DNA from: Meiothermus granaticius NBRC 107808
Lineage (GTDB): Bacteria; Deinococcota; Deinococci; Deinococcales; Thermaceae
Assembly (NCBI RefSeq): GCF_003574355.1
Contig: NZ_QWLB01000003.1
Coordinates: forward strand, 50,594 to 114,593
Direction of reading: 5' to 3'
Length of the DNA: 64,000 nt
The stretch's first letter is position 1, and every line of letters starts with the position of its first letter. This document shows positions 17,723-24,969 of this stretch, one piece after another. The position numbers and the translations under genes were made by a program. Under the pieces are notes generated by a model. That model ran no database searches. It worked only from the letters and a program-made list of their open reading frames with translations, and was not told the DNA's origin.

Positions 17723-18358
17723 TTAAAACCGCAGGTCAATGTCAAAGGGTTCTTCGGCCTTGCGCCGGGCCTGCAGGGCGCCCTCGAGGATCGTCAGGGC
17801 TACGCCTATGGCCAGGTACACATCCCCAATGCTGATGACCTTATGGTACACATCCCCGATTCGCAAAGGGATAATGTCTCCCAGCATCCACAAGCGGGTG
17901 GAGGCGTCCATCAGGCTGTGCACCGCATCGTATTTTCGCGCCACCTCGTCAATGGCATACTCCATCCCGGCCGCCCGCAGAGCCACCGGGCTCACGGGCA
18001 TATGACCGCCATTGGCAAAAATCACCAGGGTATTGCTCAAAAGCCCCAGGGTAGCGAACCACAACCCCCTGAGATGGTTGTTGAGCCACAACCCATACCC
18101 CACCAACAGCAGCACCAGCAGCTTGGCCAGCGGCCCGGCGACCTCGGGGGGGAGCAGGTTCTTGTAGGTAGCGAGGGCTAGCCCCCCGTTAAGGAGGGCC
18201 GCTAGGACAAAGGCCCAACCCGCCTTTAGCTCGAGACCGGCAAGGTCGCGGGGACGGGCTCCGGCGAGGAGGGCAAGGGCAACTCCGACGAGGGCAGCAG
18301 CGAGGAATAGGCTCGTAAGAAAACCTCCCGGTCTTTCCAGATGGGGTTCTCGAGCCAA
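17723..18358 (-). CDS. DUF5317 family membrane protein
   Basis: A membrane protein of unknown function, up to 211 residues, with four or five hydrophobic segments and the DUF5317 hallmark FANGGHMPVSPVAL near residue 115. A second family-like stretch is LWMLGDIIPLRIGDVYHKVISIGD. The start is uncertain: the only usual start codon in frame is a TTG at 18358, which would overlap the HD-GYP gene by 133 bases. The first membrane helix is encoded inside that overlap, so the overlap must be largely real. A good GGGAGG lies at about 18322-18327 but no standard start codon follows it at normal distance. Confidence 0.7.
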   Translation of the reverse strand: MAREPHLERPGGFLTSLFLAAALVGVALALLAGARPRDLAGLELKAGWAFVLAALLNGGLALATYKNLLPPEVAGPLAKLLVLLLVGYGLWLNNHLRGLWFATLGLLSNTLVIFANGGHMPVSPVALRAAGMEYAIDEVARKYDAVHSLMDASTRLWMLGDIIPLRIGDVYHKVISIGDVYLAIGVALTILEGALQARRKAEEPFDIDLRF

Positions 18359-19629
18359 GCTTGCTCGAAAACCTTAACGGCTTCGGGGTCAAACTGGCGC
18401 CCGGCCAGAGCTATTATTTCATCAAGGGCGACTTGTGGCGACTTGGCCTGGGTATATGACCGCCCAGCGGTCATGGCCTCGTAGGAGTCGGCCAGCGAAA
18501 CCAGCCGCGCCCAAGGGTGAATTTGCTCCCCCTGTAGCCGTTCAGGATAACCGTTGCCATCCCAGCGCTCATGGTGGTACAAGATCACCTGCTTCACCCC
18601 TTTGGCCACAAAGGGCAGCACCGGCCTCAGTACCTCAACCCCCCGGTTGGCGTGGCTTTTGACCAGGTCAAACTCTTCAGCGCTCAGCTTGCTGGGCTTG
18701 AGCAACACCGAGTCGGGGATGGCTACCTTGCCGATATCGTGAATCCGGGCCGCGTAGGTGATGCGCTTGAGATCGGCGTTGTCAAACCCCATGCGCTCGG
18801 CCATGTCGGCCACGATGGCAGCAACCCGCTCGGAGTGCAGGCGGGTATAGGGGTCTTTGGCGTCAATGGTTCGCATCAACACCTCAACGGTGTTGTCGAA
18901 GGCCTCCTCGAGCTTCACCTTTTCGTCCCAGTAGTAGCGGGAGTAGTACAGCAGGAGCATCAGGAACAACACCGTAAACCCCCCCCAGCCGAACAGGATG
19001 GGGGTGGTGTAGGACTTGGCCAGCAGCAACCCAACCGGAGCCAGGATAAGGCAACTTTTCCAGAGCCAGCTGTAGTTCTCGAACCATATCTTTCGGAAAG
19101 AAGCCCCCGAGACCAGGTGGATAACATAAGCAACAGCCGAAATATTTATGAATACAAAGACCACCGAGGCAAGTCCTATCCCCAGCCCCTGGCTTACGTA
19201 TATCCCTACTTCTCCACCCAAGAACCGCCCGTAGGTGGTGAAAAAATACCACACCAGGGCGCTGAGCCCGGTGGCCAGCCCGTGCTGGGTCTTGTTGAAC
19301 AGCTCCTTATACCAAGGGTAGTCGGGCCGCCCGAACTTCCTATCCACAGAAGCCAAAAAAACCACCAGCGGGGCCAGCCAGCCAGGAAGGTATACGGCGA
19401 TGGCCAGGGCCACCACAAAGAGGTGGGACATTGAGGCATCGAAGGGGAGCTGTACCCTGCTTCGGGTCCCGATGAAGGCCAGCACCGCCCAAAACCCCAC
19501 GTCCAGCCAGCTAAAGGGCTGGTGGTGGCTGAGCCGCCACAGCAGGGCTTCAACCCCGACTAGCAGCCCTAGAAGGGCCAAGATGTAGGCCAGTACCCTA
19601 GGGGGGGGCAGTTCAAACCACGGCCGCAC
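18226..19629 (-). CDS. Membrane HD-GYP domain protein, probable cyclic-di-GMP phosphodiesterase
   Basis: A 467-residue protein with an N-terminal membrane region of about seven or eight helices (residues 10-230) and a cytoplasmic HD-GYP domain (about 245-425). The metal-binding HD is in AARIHDIGKVAIPD, with the downstream HHERWDGNGYP containing the GYP signature, and LVSLADSYEAMTAGRSY. Such domains hydrolyse cyclic di-GMP and control motility, pili or biofilm. The membrane part resembles the sensory region found in many Deinococcus-Thermus HD-GYP proteins. The last 40 or so residues are Ser/Pro/Leu-rich and are encoded in the region shared with the DUF5317 gene, in another frame. Confidence 0.85.
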   Translation of the reverse strand: MRPWFELPPPRVLAYILALLGLLVGVEALLWRLSHHQPFSWLDVGFWAVLAFIGTRSRVQLPFDASMSHLFVVALAIAVYLPGWLAPLVVFLASVDRKFGRPDYPWYKELFNKTQHGLATGLSALVWYFFTTYGRFLGGEVGIYVSQGLGIGLASVVFVFINISAVAYVIHLVSGASFRKIWFENYSWLWKSCLILAPVGLLLAKSYTTPILFGWGGFTVLFLMLLLYYSRYYWDEKVKLEEAFDNTVEVLMRTIDAKDPYTRLHSERVAAIVADMAERMGFDNADLKRITYAARIHDIGKVAIPDSVLLKPSKLSAEEFDLVKSHANRGVEVLRPVLPFVAKGVKQVILYHHERWDGNGYPERLQGEQIHPWARLVSLADSYEAMTAGRSYTQAKSPQVALDEIIALAGRQFDPEAVKVFEQAWLENPIWKDREVFLRAYSSLLPSSELPLPSSPEPVPATLPVSS

Positions 19630-19649
19630 AGGGTGAGTCTACCGCCCAA

Positions 19650-19686
19650 AACCAAAAGAACAGGTGCAGGCATCACAGCCTGCACC
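19650..19686 (-). terminator. Rho-independent terminator of the 29-residue peptide gene
   Basis: Perfect 9-base arms (GGTGCAGGC / GCCTGCACC, 19663-19686) with a 6-base loop are followed on the minus strand by TGTTCTTTTGGTTTT. It lies 21 bases after the peptide stop codon and 20 bases before the HD-GYP start, so the peptide gene is a separate transcription unit. Confidence 0.7.
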
Positions 19687-19707
19687 GAAATGGCCTTACA
19701 GGAAGGC

Positions 19708-19797
19708 TTAACCCCAGCTGGTAGCGGCACCAGCGGCGAATGCGAGGGCAATCAAGGAGGAAATGAGAGCAGCGATCTTAAGAGCGGTCTTTTTCAT
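19708..19797 (-). CDS. 29-residue hydrophobic peptide with signal-like sequence
   Basis: The peptide has a KKT start, a hydrophobic core (IAALISSLIALAFAAGAA) and a short polar end (TSWG). The ATG is preceded by GGGAGG with six bases between. A promoter with near-consensus elements lies about 60 bases upstream and a classical terminator lies 21 bases downstream, so this very short gene has a complete transcription unit. The N-terminus looks like a signal peptide with a possible cleavage after AFA or AGA, which would release only a few residues; alternatively it stays as a single-span membrane peptide. I do not recognise it. A secreted signal, a membrane toxin or a small membrane regulator are all possible. 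Confidence 0.6.
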   Translation of the reverse strand: MKKTALKIAALISSLIALAFAAGAATSWG

Positions 19798-19853
19798 GGT
19801 GTCCTCCCAGACGGTGTGGAAGCGGGTTTTGTTTTTGGCTTCCAACTGGCAGG

Positions 19854-19882
19854 AGCATACCCATACGACCCCTTGCCGTCAA
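19854..19882 (-). promoter_or_regulatory. Promoter of the 29-residue peptide gene
   Basis: On the minus strand, TTGACG (19877-19882) is separated by 17 bases from TATGCT (19854-19859). The -35 matches 5/6 and the -10 matches 4/6. It is one of the clearest promoters in the window. Confidence 0.65.
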
Positions 19883-19889
19883 TAGGCAA

Positions 19890-19922
19890 AAGACTAAAAA
19901 GTCTTGATTTTAACTCAATCAA
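19890..19922. promoter_or_regulatory. Two dyads upstream of the peptide promoter
   Basis: AAGACT-AAAA-AGTCTT (19890-19905) and TTGATT-N7-AATCAA (19904-19922) lie side by side immediately upstream of the -35 of the peptide promoter. The position suits an activator site. TTGATT-N7-AATCAA has FNR-like halves but three extra spacer bases, so it is not a normal FNR box. Confidence 0.4.
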
Positions 19923-19998
19923 AACTGCAACAGAAACACAAACCCGAGAATTTGCGCCTGCAATGGGCAGGCTGAGCTAATGTTAGGCCGTGCTTCCG

Positions 19999-20049
19999 GG
20001 ATACGCTGTGATATTTGAACCAAAAAATTCAAGAGGGCGTTACGTATCC
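19999..20049. repeat. Nested inverted repeats downstream of the histidine kinase gene
   Basis: GGATACG (19999-20005) pairs with CGTATCC (20043-20049), and TTGAA (20015-20019) pairs with TTCAA (20028-20032) inside it. The element lies 48 bases beyond the histidine kinase stop. It may be a weak terminator or a regulatory site; no T-run is present. Confidence 0.35.
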
Positions 20050-20096
20050 AAGACCAGTATGCCACCGGTGGATTAGCTCGAGGTGAAGGCCTGAGC

Positions 20097-21596
20097 CTAG
20101 CCCAGCTCGAGCGAAACGTTCACGCGGGTGCCGCAGCCCTGGGCGCTGATGAGGTGTAGCCGGGCCCCGATGGCCTGGGCCCGCTCGCGCATAGTGCGCT
20201 GGCCTAGGTGCCCAGGAAACTCCTGGTGGGGATCAAAGCCCCGACCATCGTCCTGCACTTGCAAGACGAGTTGCTGCGGGCTGTGCTCGAGCCGGAGGCT
20301 AACCTTTGTGGCCTCGGCATGCTTGACCACGTTGTGCAGGGCTTCTTGTGCGATGCGATATAGCGCTTCCTTGGCCTCGAGGGGAATCTCAGGCTCTTCA
20401 CCGAGATGGGTTTCAACCTCGAGGCCATACCGGGCCTTGAGCGCTGCAGCCTGGCGGGCTAGGGCGGCCACCAGCCCTTCCTCGGCCAGGGACTCGGGGC
20501 GCAGCTCAAAGATCAGCGCCCGCATCTCGGCGATCCCAGCCTGGGCGAGGGAGAGAATGTAGTCGAGCGGCTCACGCAGGGCCTGGGGGTTATGTTCGGC
20601 TGCGTTCAGTGCGGCCCTGGCCCCCAGGACAATGCCGTAGAGGGCTTGGGAGACGGAGTCATGGAGCTCTCGAGCCAGCCGGGCCCGCTCCTCGAGCGCC
20701 GCCTTACCCTGAGCCTGCTCAAAAAGCTGGGCATTTTCGATGGCGGCGGCCGCTTGCTGAGCGAAAATCTGGGCCAGCTCGATCTGCTCCTGACGGTAGG
20801 CCTGAGGGCTTTGGTGGTCAAAGGCCAGCACCCCCAGGATACGGTCACGCACCATGAGCGGAACCCCCATCCAGGTGCCGATACGCTCGGGGATGTACCC
20901 CAGTTGAGTTTGGGCGGTCACCCGGAAGGCCTTGGCCATCTGGGTATCGGCGTGAACGTCAGGAATGACCACCGGATTGCGGCTGCGGATGACCTCGGCG
21001 GTATGGGTGGCAACCTGTAGATCCCAGCTCTGGACCAGCTGTTCTTGGGGGAGTGGGCCATGGTAGCAGAGCAGCTCGAGCACCTCGCCATGCAGCACGA
21101 AAATTGCCGCCCCCGAATACTCCACCAACCCAGCGAGCTTCTCCAACAACTGGGCCAGCAGGGGCTTAAGCTCCAAGGTCAAGGCCACATCGCGGGAGAC
21201 CTCGAGCAAAGCCGCAAGCTGCTTGTTTTTGCGCTCGAGCTCAGCCTGAGCCTGGCGTTCTTCGGTCACGTCCCGCAGGATGGCAAAGCTGGTCTCGGGG
21301 TTCTCCAACAGCTCGGTGGAGTAGGTGACGATTCGCTCCTGCCCGCCTGGCCTACGAATGATGGTGTCGTAAAGCCCGGCCACCCCACGGGTAGCCTGCG
21401 CTTGCTGCGCAGCGCGGTAGTGTGGAGCGATGAACTCGAGAATGCTGTGCCCTATAACTTCCTGTTCTGGCCGTTCTAGGATCCGGCAAGCGGCGGCATT
21501 GGCATAGGCCACCTTCCAGCGTTCTTCGAGGACCACAATCCCATCCAAAGAGGAGGCCACCAGGCTGTACAGCAGCGCAGGATCGAGCGGTTTCAC
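20097..21596 (-). CDS. Sensor histidine kinase, PAS-GAF-HisKA_3, NarX/LiaS type
   Basis: A 499-residue kinase without clear membrane helices. Domains in order: PAS (about 8-115, ending in a PAC-like EERQAQAELERKNKQLAAL), GAF (about 130-295), then the HisKA_3 dimerisation helix with the phospho-acceptor histidine in RLARELHDSVSQALYGI (near residue 318), and an HATPase domain with ALHNVVKHAEATKV, DDGRGFD and GLRTM-like GQRTMRERA. It probably senses a soluble signal through PAS or GAF and phosphorylates the NarL-type regulator encoded just upstream, whose stop it overlaps by four bases. The signal is unknown. Confidence 0.88.
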   Translation of the reverse strand: MKPLDPALLYSLVASSLDGIVVLEERWKVAYANAAACRILERPEQEVIGHSILEFIAPHYRAAQQAQATRGVAGLYDTIIRRPGGQERIVTYSTELLENPETSFAILRDVTEERQAQAELERKNKQLAALLEVSRDVALTLELKPLLAQLLEKLAGLVEYSGAAIFVLHGEVLELLCYHGPLPQEQLVQSWDLQVATHTAEVIRSRNPVVIPDVHADTQMAKAFRVTAQTQLGYIPERIGTWMGVPLMVRDRILGVLAFDHQSPQAYRQEQIELAQIFAQQAAAAIENAQLFEQAQGKAALEERARLARELHDSVSQALYGIVLGARAALNAAEHNPQALREPLDYILSLAQAGIAEMRALIFELRPESLAEEGLVAALARQAAALKARYGLEVETHLGEEPEIPLEAKEALYRIAQEALHNVVKHAEATKVSLRLEHSPQQLVLQVQDDGRGFDPHQEFPGHLGQRTMRERAQAIGARLHLISAQGCGTRVNVSLELG

Positions 21597-22228
21597 TCGA
21601 CCAATCCTTCCTTGAGGGCAAAGAGCGCAGCTTGGGTGCGTGAGCTTACCTCGAGCTTGGCCATAATGCTGCTCACGTGGGCTTTTACCGTACGCTCTTC
21701 CACCCCGGTCTCACGGGCAATGGCTTTGTTGGAGAGGCCTTTGGCCAGCAAGCGGAGCACCTCGGTTTCCCGGGGGGTAAGGGCTTCGCGCATCTGGGGG
21801 GTGCGCACCTCGCGCACCAGGCGTTTGGCCGCTTCGGGATGCAGCCGTACCTCGCCTCGATTGGCGGCGTGAATGGCCTCGGAGAGGGCTGTGGCATCGG
21901 CGTCCTTGAGCAGATAGCCCATGGCCCCAGCCTGTACCGCATCCACCACCTTCTTGTCCTCGAGGACGCTGGTCACTGCGACCACCTCCACCTCAGGGAA
22001 GCGCCGCTTGATTTCGCGGGTTGCGCTGATACCGTCCATGACCGGCATCAAAAGATCCATGATCACCACGTTTGGAGCGAGCTTCTCAACCTGCTCCAGG
22101 GCTTCTTGGCCGTTCTTGGCCTCACCCACAATCTGAATTTGGGGATCGGCAGAGAGGTATAGCCGCATTCCCTGGCGGACCACACCGTGGTCATCTACCA
22201 GCAGAACCTTGATGGGAGAATCGCTCAC
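21593..22228 (-). CDS. NarL/LuxR-family response regulator
   Basis: A 211-residue regulator. The receiver domain (about 6-122) has the acidic pair in LLVDDHG, the phosphorylation site in VVIMDLLMPVMDG and the Lys in LLKDADA. The C-terminal LuxR helix-turn-helix (about 145-205) contains LTPRETEVLRLLAKGLSNKAIA. I prefer the GTG at 22228 (VSDSPIKVLL), which places the start six residues before the first receiver strand; a TTG at 22294 would overlap the VOC gene. It is coupled by ATGA to the kinase gene that follows. Target genes are unknown. Confidence 0.88.
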   Translation of the reverse strand: MSDSPIKVLLVDDHGVVRQGMRLYLSADPQIQIVGEAKNGQEALEQVEKLAPNVVIMDLLMPVMDGISATREIKRRFPEVEVVAVTSVLEDKKVVDAVQAGAMGYLLKDADATALSEAIHAANRGEVRLHPEAAKRLVREVRTPQMREALTPRETEVLRLLAKGLSNKAIARETGVEERTVKAHVSSIMAKLEVSSRTQAALFALKEGLVE

Positions 22229-22259
22229 CGCTTCAGTATGCCACTGGGCTGGGGCTTGG

Positions 22260-22625
22260 TTAGGGGGTTGCAGCGCCCTTGGAAACCAGGCCAATCATGT
22301 TCCCATCGGGGCCGCGCAGGCTTGCGCTCCAACCGTAGGGGGTTTGGGTGGGGAGCTGGAGCCAGAGCACGCTGGGGTTACAGCGGAGCTGGCGGTAGAT
22401 GGCTTCTATGTCGGAGACCTCGAGCACCACGTCGGCGAACTGGAGAATGGGGTCATTGTGGATTTCTAGGTGGGCCTGACCCTTAGCAAATCCCAGCTTG
22501 ACCGACCGATACCCCTTACGGGCCGGGGTTTCTCCAATCACATGCAGCCCCAGCAACTGATAAAAACCGAGGGCTTCCTCGAGGTTGGGGGTGTACAGGC
22601 GTACTTTTGCCAAGCTGTCAATCAT
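22260..22625 (-). CDS. VOC (glyoxalase/dioxygenase fold) family protein
   Basis: A 121-residue protein with the paired beta-alpha-beta-beta-beta modules of the vicinal oxygen chelate fold: VRLYTPNLEEALGFYQLLGL at the N-terminus and EVSDIEAIYRQLRCNP in the second half, ending in RGPDGNMIGLVSK. Members include dioxygenases, glyoxalases and drug-binding proteins. The specific role cannot be read from sequence. It lies 32 bases upstream of the NarL-type regulator on the same strand and is divergent from the small membrane protein gene at 22801. Confidence 0.75.
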   Translation of the reverse strand: MIDSLAKVRLYTPNLEEALGFYQLLGLHVIGETPARKGYRSVKLGFAKGQAHLEIHNDPILQFADVVLEVSDIEAIYRQLRCNPSVLWLQLPTQTPYGWSASLRGPDGNMIGLVSKGAATP

Positions 22626-22687
22626 AGCGCGGTCTGCTCCTTAGCGACTAAAGACCCTCCTAGGGTAGGCCACTCGGGGGAAAGGGG

Positions 22688-22707
22688 CATTGTCCTTAAG
22701 GCCAATG
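22688..22707. promoter_or_regulatory. Near-perfect 20-base palindrome in a divergent intergenic region
   Basis: CATTGTCCTT-AAGGCCAATG is a continuous 20-base palindrome with a single mismatched pair. It lies between the divergent VOC gene and the small membrane protein gene, 62 bases upstream of the former start and 93 upstream of the latter. This shape is typical of a dimeric repressor site. The regulator is not obvious nearby. Confidence 0.5.
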
Positions 22708-22800
22708 GCCCTTTGTCCCCGCCGGACGATGGCCCCCGCCCCGGAAAAGGCTCTAATGGCCTCCAGGTTCGGCGGCGATGCCGCCCCCCAGGAGGAAGCC

Positions 22801-23139
22801 ATGAAGACGCAGCGGGCAGGTTCGATGATCGGCGGGATGGTGCTGGTGGCGCTCGGTGGGGTTTTCCTGATCCAAAACCTCACCGGCTTGGATCTCGGCA
22901 ACTGGTGGGCCTTGTTTCTGCTGGGGCCAGGGGTTTTGGCCTTGGCCCGGGCCTATGGCTTTTTCGAGGCTGACCAGGGCTTCTCCGGCAGAGCCTTGGC
23001 CGCAGCGGTTGGAGGCGGGGTGCTGACCCTGCTGGGCGCATCCTTCTTGTTCAACCTCGCCCTTGCTGGGGTCTGGCCACTGATTCTGATTGGGCTTGGT
23101 CTGGCCGCAATGGTGCGGCCTCATAGCCCCAGAGCTTGA
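22801..23139 (+). CDS. Small membrane protein, LiaF-N/DUF5668-like
   Basis: A 112-residue protein of about four membrane segments, with MIGGMVLVALGGVFLIQNL and WPLILIGLGLAAMV, typical of the DUF5668/LiaF transmembrane region found in envelope-stress proteins. The ATG at 22801 has AGGAGGA upstream at good distance, which decides against longer starts. It heads a run of four same-strand small or membrane protein genes. A role in membrane stress is possible but not shown. Confidence 0.75.
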   Translation: MKTQRAGSMIGGMVLVALGGVFLIQNLTGLDLGNWWALFLLGPGVLALARAYGFFEADQGFSGRALAAAVGGGVLTLLGASFLFNLALAGVWPLILIGLGLAAMVRPHSPRA

Positions 23140-23183
23140 GGGAGTGCAGCCCTCCAGCGTGGGTTGGCCAAAGGTACTAGAAC

Positions 23184-23207
23184 CGCCTTGTGCCGAGTGA
23201 CAAGGCG
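23184..23207 (+). terminator. Hairpin after the DUF5668-like gene
   Basis: CGCCTTGT (23184-23191) and ACAAGGCG (23200-23207) form an 8-base perfect stem with an 8-base loop, 45 bases after the stop codon. No T-run follows. It may terminate or attenuate transcription before the 63-residue ORF, or be an operator for it. Confidence 0.4.
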
Positions 23208-23255
23208 TATAGGACGCAGAAAAACGACACTCAGATTGATCCAAAGGGAGGAGCC

Positions 23256-23447
23256 ATGTTTGCCAACCTGGAACTTCAGATCGCTTTAGCCCAGCAGCAC
23301 ACCGAGGCCCTTCGGGCGGAAGCCCGGCAAGAGGGGAGGGCTCGAGCCGCTCGAACCCCCTCGACAGGGCTTCACCTCCCCTTGATCTGGCTGCGGCGCT
23401 TTTCGTTGCGCCTGAACCGAAAGAACACTGGATGGAAACCGCTGTAA
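23256..23447 (+). CDS. 63-residue basic protein of unknown function
   Basis: The protein starts MFANLELQIALAQQHTEALR, an alpha-helical, Gln/Glu-rich segment followed by a strongly basic second half (LIWLRRFSLRLNRKN). I see no known domain. The ATG has a strong GGGAGGAG five bases upstream, so translation is likely. Similar short proteins that start with a helix of this type occur in front of membrane protein genes in other bacteria. It lies 19 bases before the next gene and is probably cotranscribed with it. Confidence 0.55.
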   Translation: MFANLELQIALAQQHTEALRAEARQEGRARAARTPSTGLHLPLIWLRRFSLRLNRKNTGWKPL

Positions 23448-23466
23448 CCCCCCAAAGGAGATGAAC

Positions 23467-23982
23467 ATGAGCACCTTAGACCTCGTACTCAACCTTAGCC
23501 TCTTGGCCTTGATGGTTCTGACCCAACTCGGCGAGCGCCGTTTGGACCGCTGGACCTATCTGCGGCCCGCACTCATCACCACAGGGGTGGCCTTCTTTTT
23601 CCTGGGCAGCCTCCCCCTGCAAGGGGGCAACGGGGCGATGTACCTCTTGGCCTCGGCAGCGGGCGCCCTATTTGGCTTGCTTGCCTTGGCCTTGATGGAC
23701 GTGCGCTGGAGTGGGGATCAAGGTCAGATCGTGATTCGTGCGGGTTGGGGCTATGCAGCGGTCTGGATTGGGGTTATTGGCGGGCGAATGCTCTTCGCTG
23801 AGCTAGCGACCCATGCTTGGGCTTCCCAGGTGGGGCGGTTTTCCTACGAACATGGAATTACCGGCGCTGAAGCCTGGCGGGCAGCTTTTGTGCTGATGGC
23901 CCTGAGCATGATTGTGGCCCGCACCCTGGGCCTGGCTTTGCGGGCCAGGCTGCTGGCCCAGTCCCGGCAGGCCCTGGCGTAG
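23467..23982 (+). CDS. Membrane protein of unknown function
   Basis: A 171-residue protein with about five hydrophobic segments, starting MSTLDLVLNLSLLALMVLTQ. It contains RAGWGYAAVWIGVIGGRMLFAE and a C-terminal helix ending in an Arg/Ala-rich tail. I chose the ATG at 23467 because AAAGGAG is then six bases away; the ATG at 23461 would touch the binding site. The plan resembles small DUF1453/CcdC-like membrane proteins, but I cannot assign it. It lies between the 63-residue gene and the CPBP protease gene. Confidence 0.7.
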   Translation: MSTLDLVLNLSLLALMVLTQLGERRLDRWTYLRPALITTGVAFFFLGSLPLQGGNGAMYLLASAAGALFGLLALALMDVRWSGDQGQIVIRAGWGYAAVWIGVIGGRMLFAELATHAWASQVGRFSYEHGITGAEAWRAAFVLMALSMIVARTLGLALRARLLAQSRQALA

Positions 23983-24028
23983 CTCGGTAAATCAAAACTG
24001 AATCCGTAGATCCCTCGAGGAGAACCGT

Positions 24029-24898
24029 ATGACCCTATCCAAACCTTTGTCCAACCAAGCGACCCTGCGGCAGATCGCCCTCCAAATTCTGGGAGCAATC
24101 GGGGTCTTTGTGCTAGGAACCGGCTTGGTTTTTGGCCTGCTGTTGGCCCTTGGGCTGGGCAACGCAGTGATGCACGATCCCGTCACCCGGATGTGGGCCG
24201 ATGTGCTGCTGGCCGGGGTGCTGAGTGGCTTATTCCTGCTCTATGCCCAGAAACTGGGGGGGGTTCCAGCCAAGGCCTTTTCGTTTGCCTTCGGGGGTAA
24301 GGATGCGGGGTTTGCCCTGGGTGCAGGGCTCCTGACCCTGAGCCTCACCGGGGGCTATATGGTGCTCCTGAACCGTGTGGGAATCCACCCGTTTACGGTG
24401 GAGCTACCTTCGGTGGGGCTTCTGCTGATTGGATTTTTGGGCGAACTGGGGGTGCTGCAGGAAGAGGTACTGAACCGGGGGTTTATCTTTCGGCGGCTCC
24501 TCTCGAGGTACCCCGCCTTGGTTTCCCTGCTGGTCTCCGCGGGGTTGTTCTCGCTGACCCACCTTTTCTTCAAGAAGCCGGATTTTCTGCTGATCAGCCA
24601 CTTCCTGGTGGGAATGGCCTTGGGCTACCTGTACCTCAAGAGCGGCTCGCTCGTGGTGACCACTGTGGTTCATGCCTTTCACAACTTCGCTGCCGATCTG
24701 TTCTTGCAGGGCAACAATGACGGGGTTTCCCTAGGGATCGGGGTATTCCAGTTTGCACAGCGCCTTACGGCTCCAGAGCGCCTAATTTTCGATGTGCTGC
24801 TGGCCCTGACCCTGCTGGGCTTTACCTATGTTGTGTATGCTCGGGGAACCCGGCTTTGGGAACCGGCCAAGCGGCTAAAGGCGGTGTGGGGTGGATAG
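24029..24898 (+). CDS. CPBP family intramembrane metalloprotease
   Basis: A 289-residue protein with about eight membrane helices and the three CPBP/Abi motifs: LQEEVLNRGFIFRRL (the EExxxR motif), SAGLFSLTHLFF, and VVTTVVHAFHNF. These supply the Glu, Arg and His residues of the active site. Family members process prenylated proteins, mature or confer immunity to bacteriocins, or anchor membrane proteins. GAGGAGA lies eight bases upstream of the ATG. It is the fourth gene of the 22.8-24.9 kb membrane cluster. No peptide substrate gene is evident beside it unless the 63-residue protein serves. Confidence 0.85.
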   Translation: MTLSKPLSNQATLRQIALQILGAIGVFVLGTGLVFGLLLALGLGNAVMHDPVTRMWADVLLAGVLSGLFLLYAQKLGGVPAKAFSFAFGGKDAGFALGAGLLTLSLTGGYMVLLNRVGIHPFTVELPSVGLLLIGFLGELGVLQEEVLNRGFIFRRLLSRYPALVSLLVSAGLFSLTHLFFKKPDFLLISHFLVGMALGYLYLKSGSLVVTTVVHAFHNFAADLFLQGNNDGVSLGIGVFQFAQRLTAPERLIFDVLLALTLLGFTYVVYARGTRLWEPAKRLKAVWGG

Positions 24899-24969
24899 CT
24901 CTAAAATATTGATCATCCATATCGCCGTCTAATCGTTTCTCATCTGAGCCTCTCCTAGACTTCAGAACG

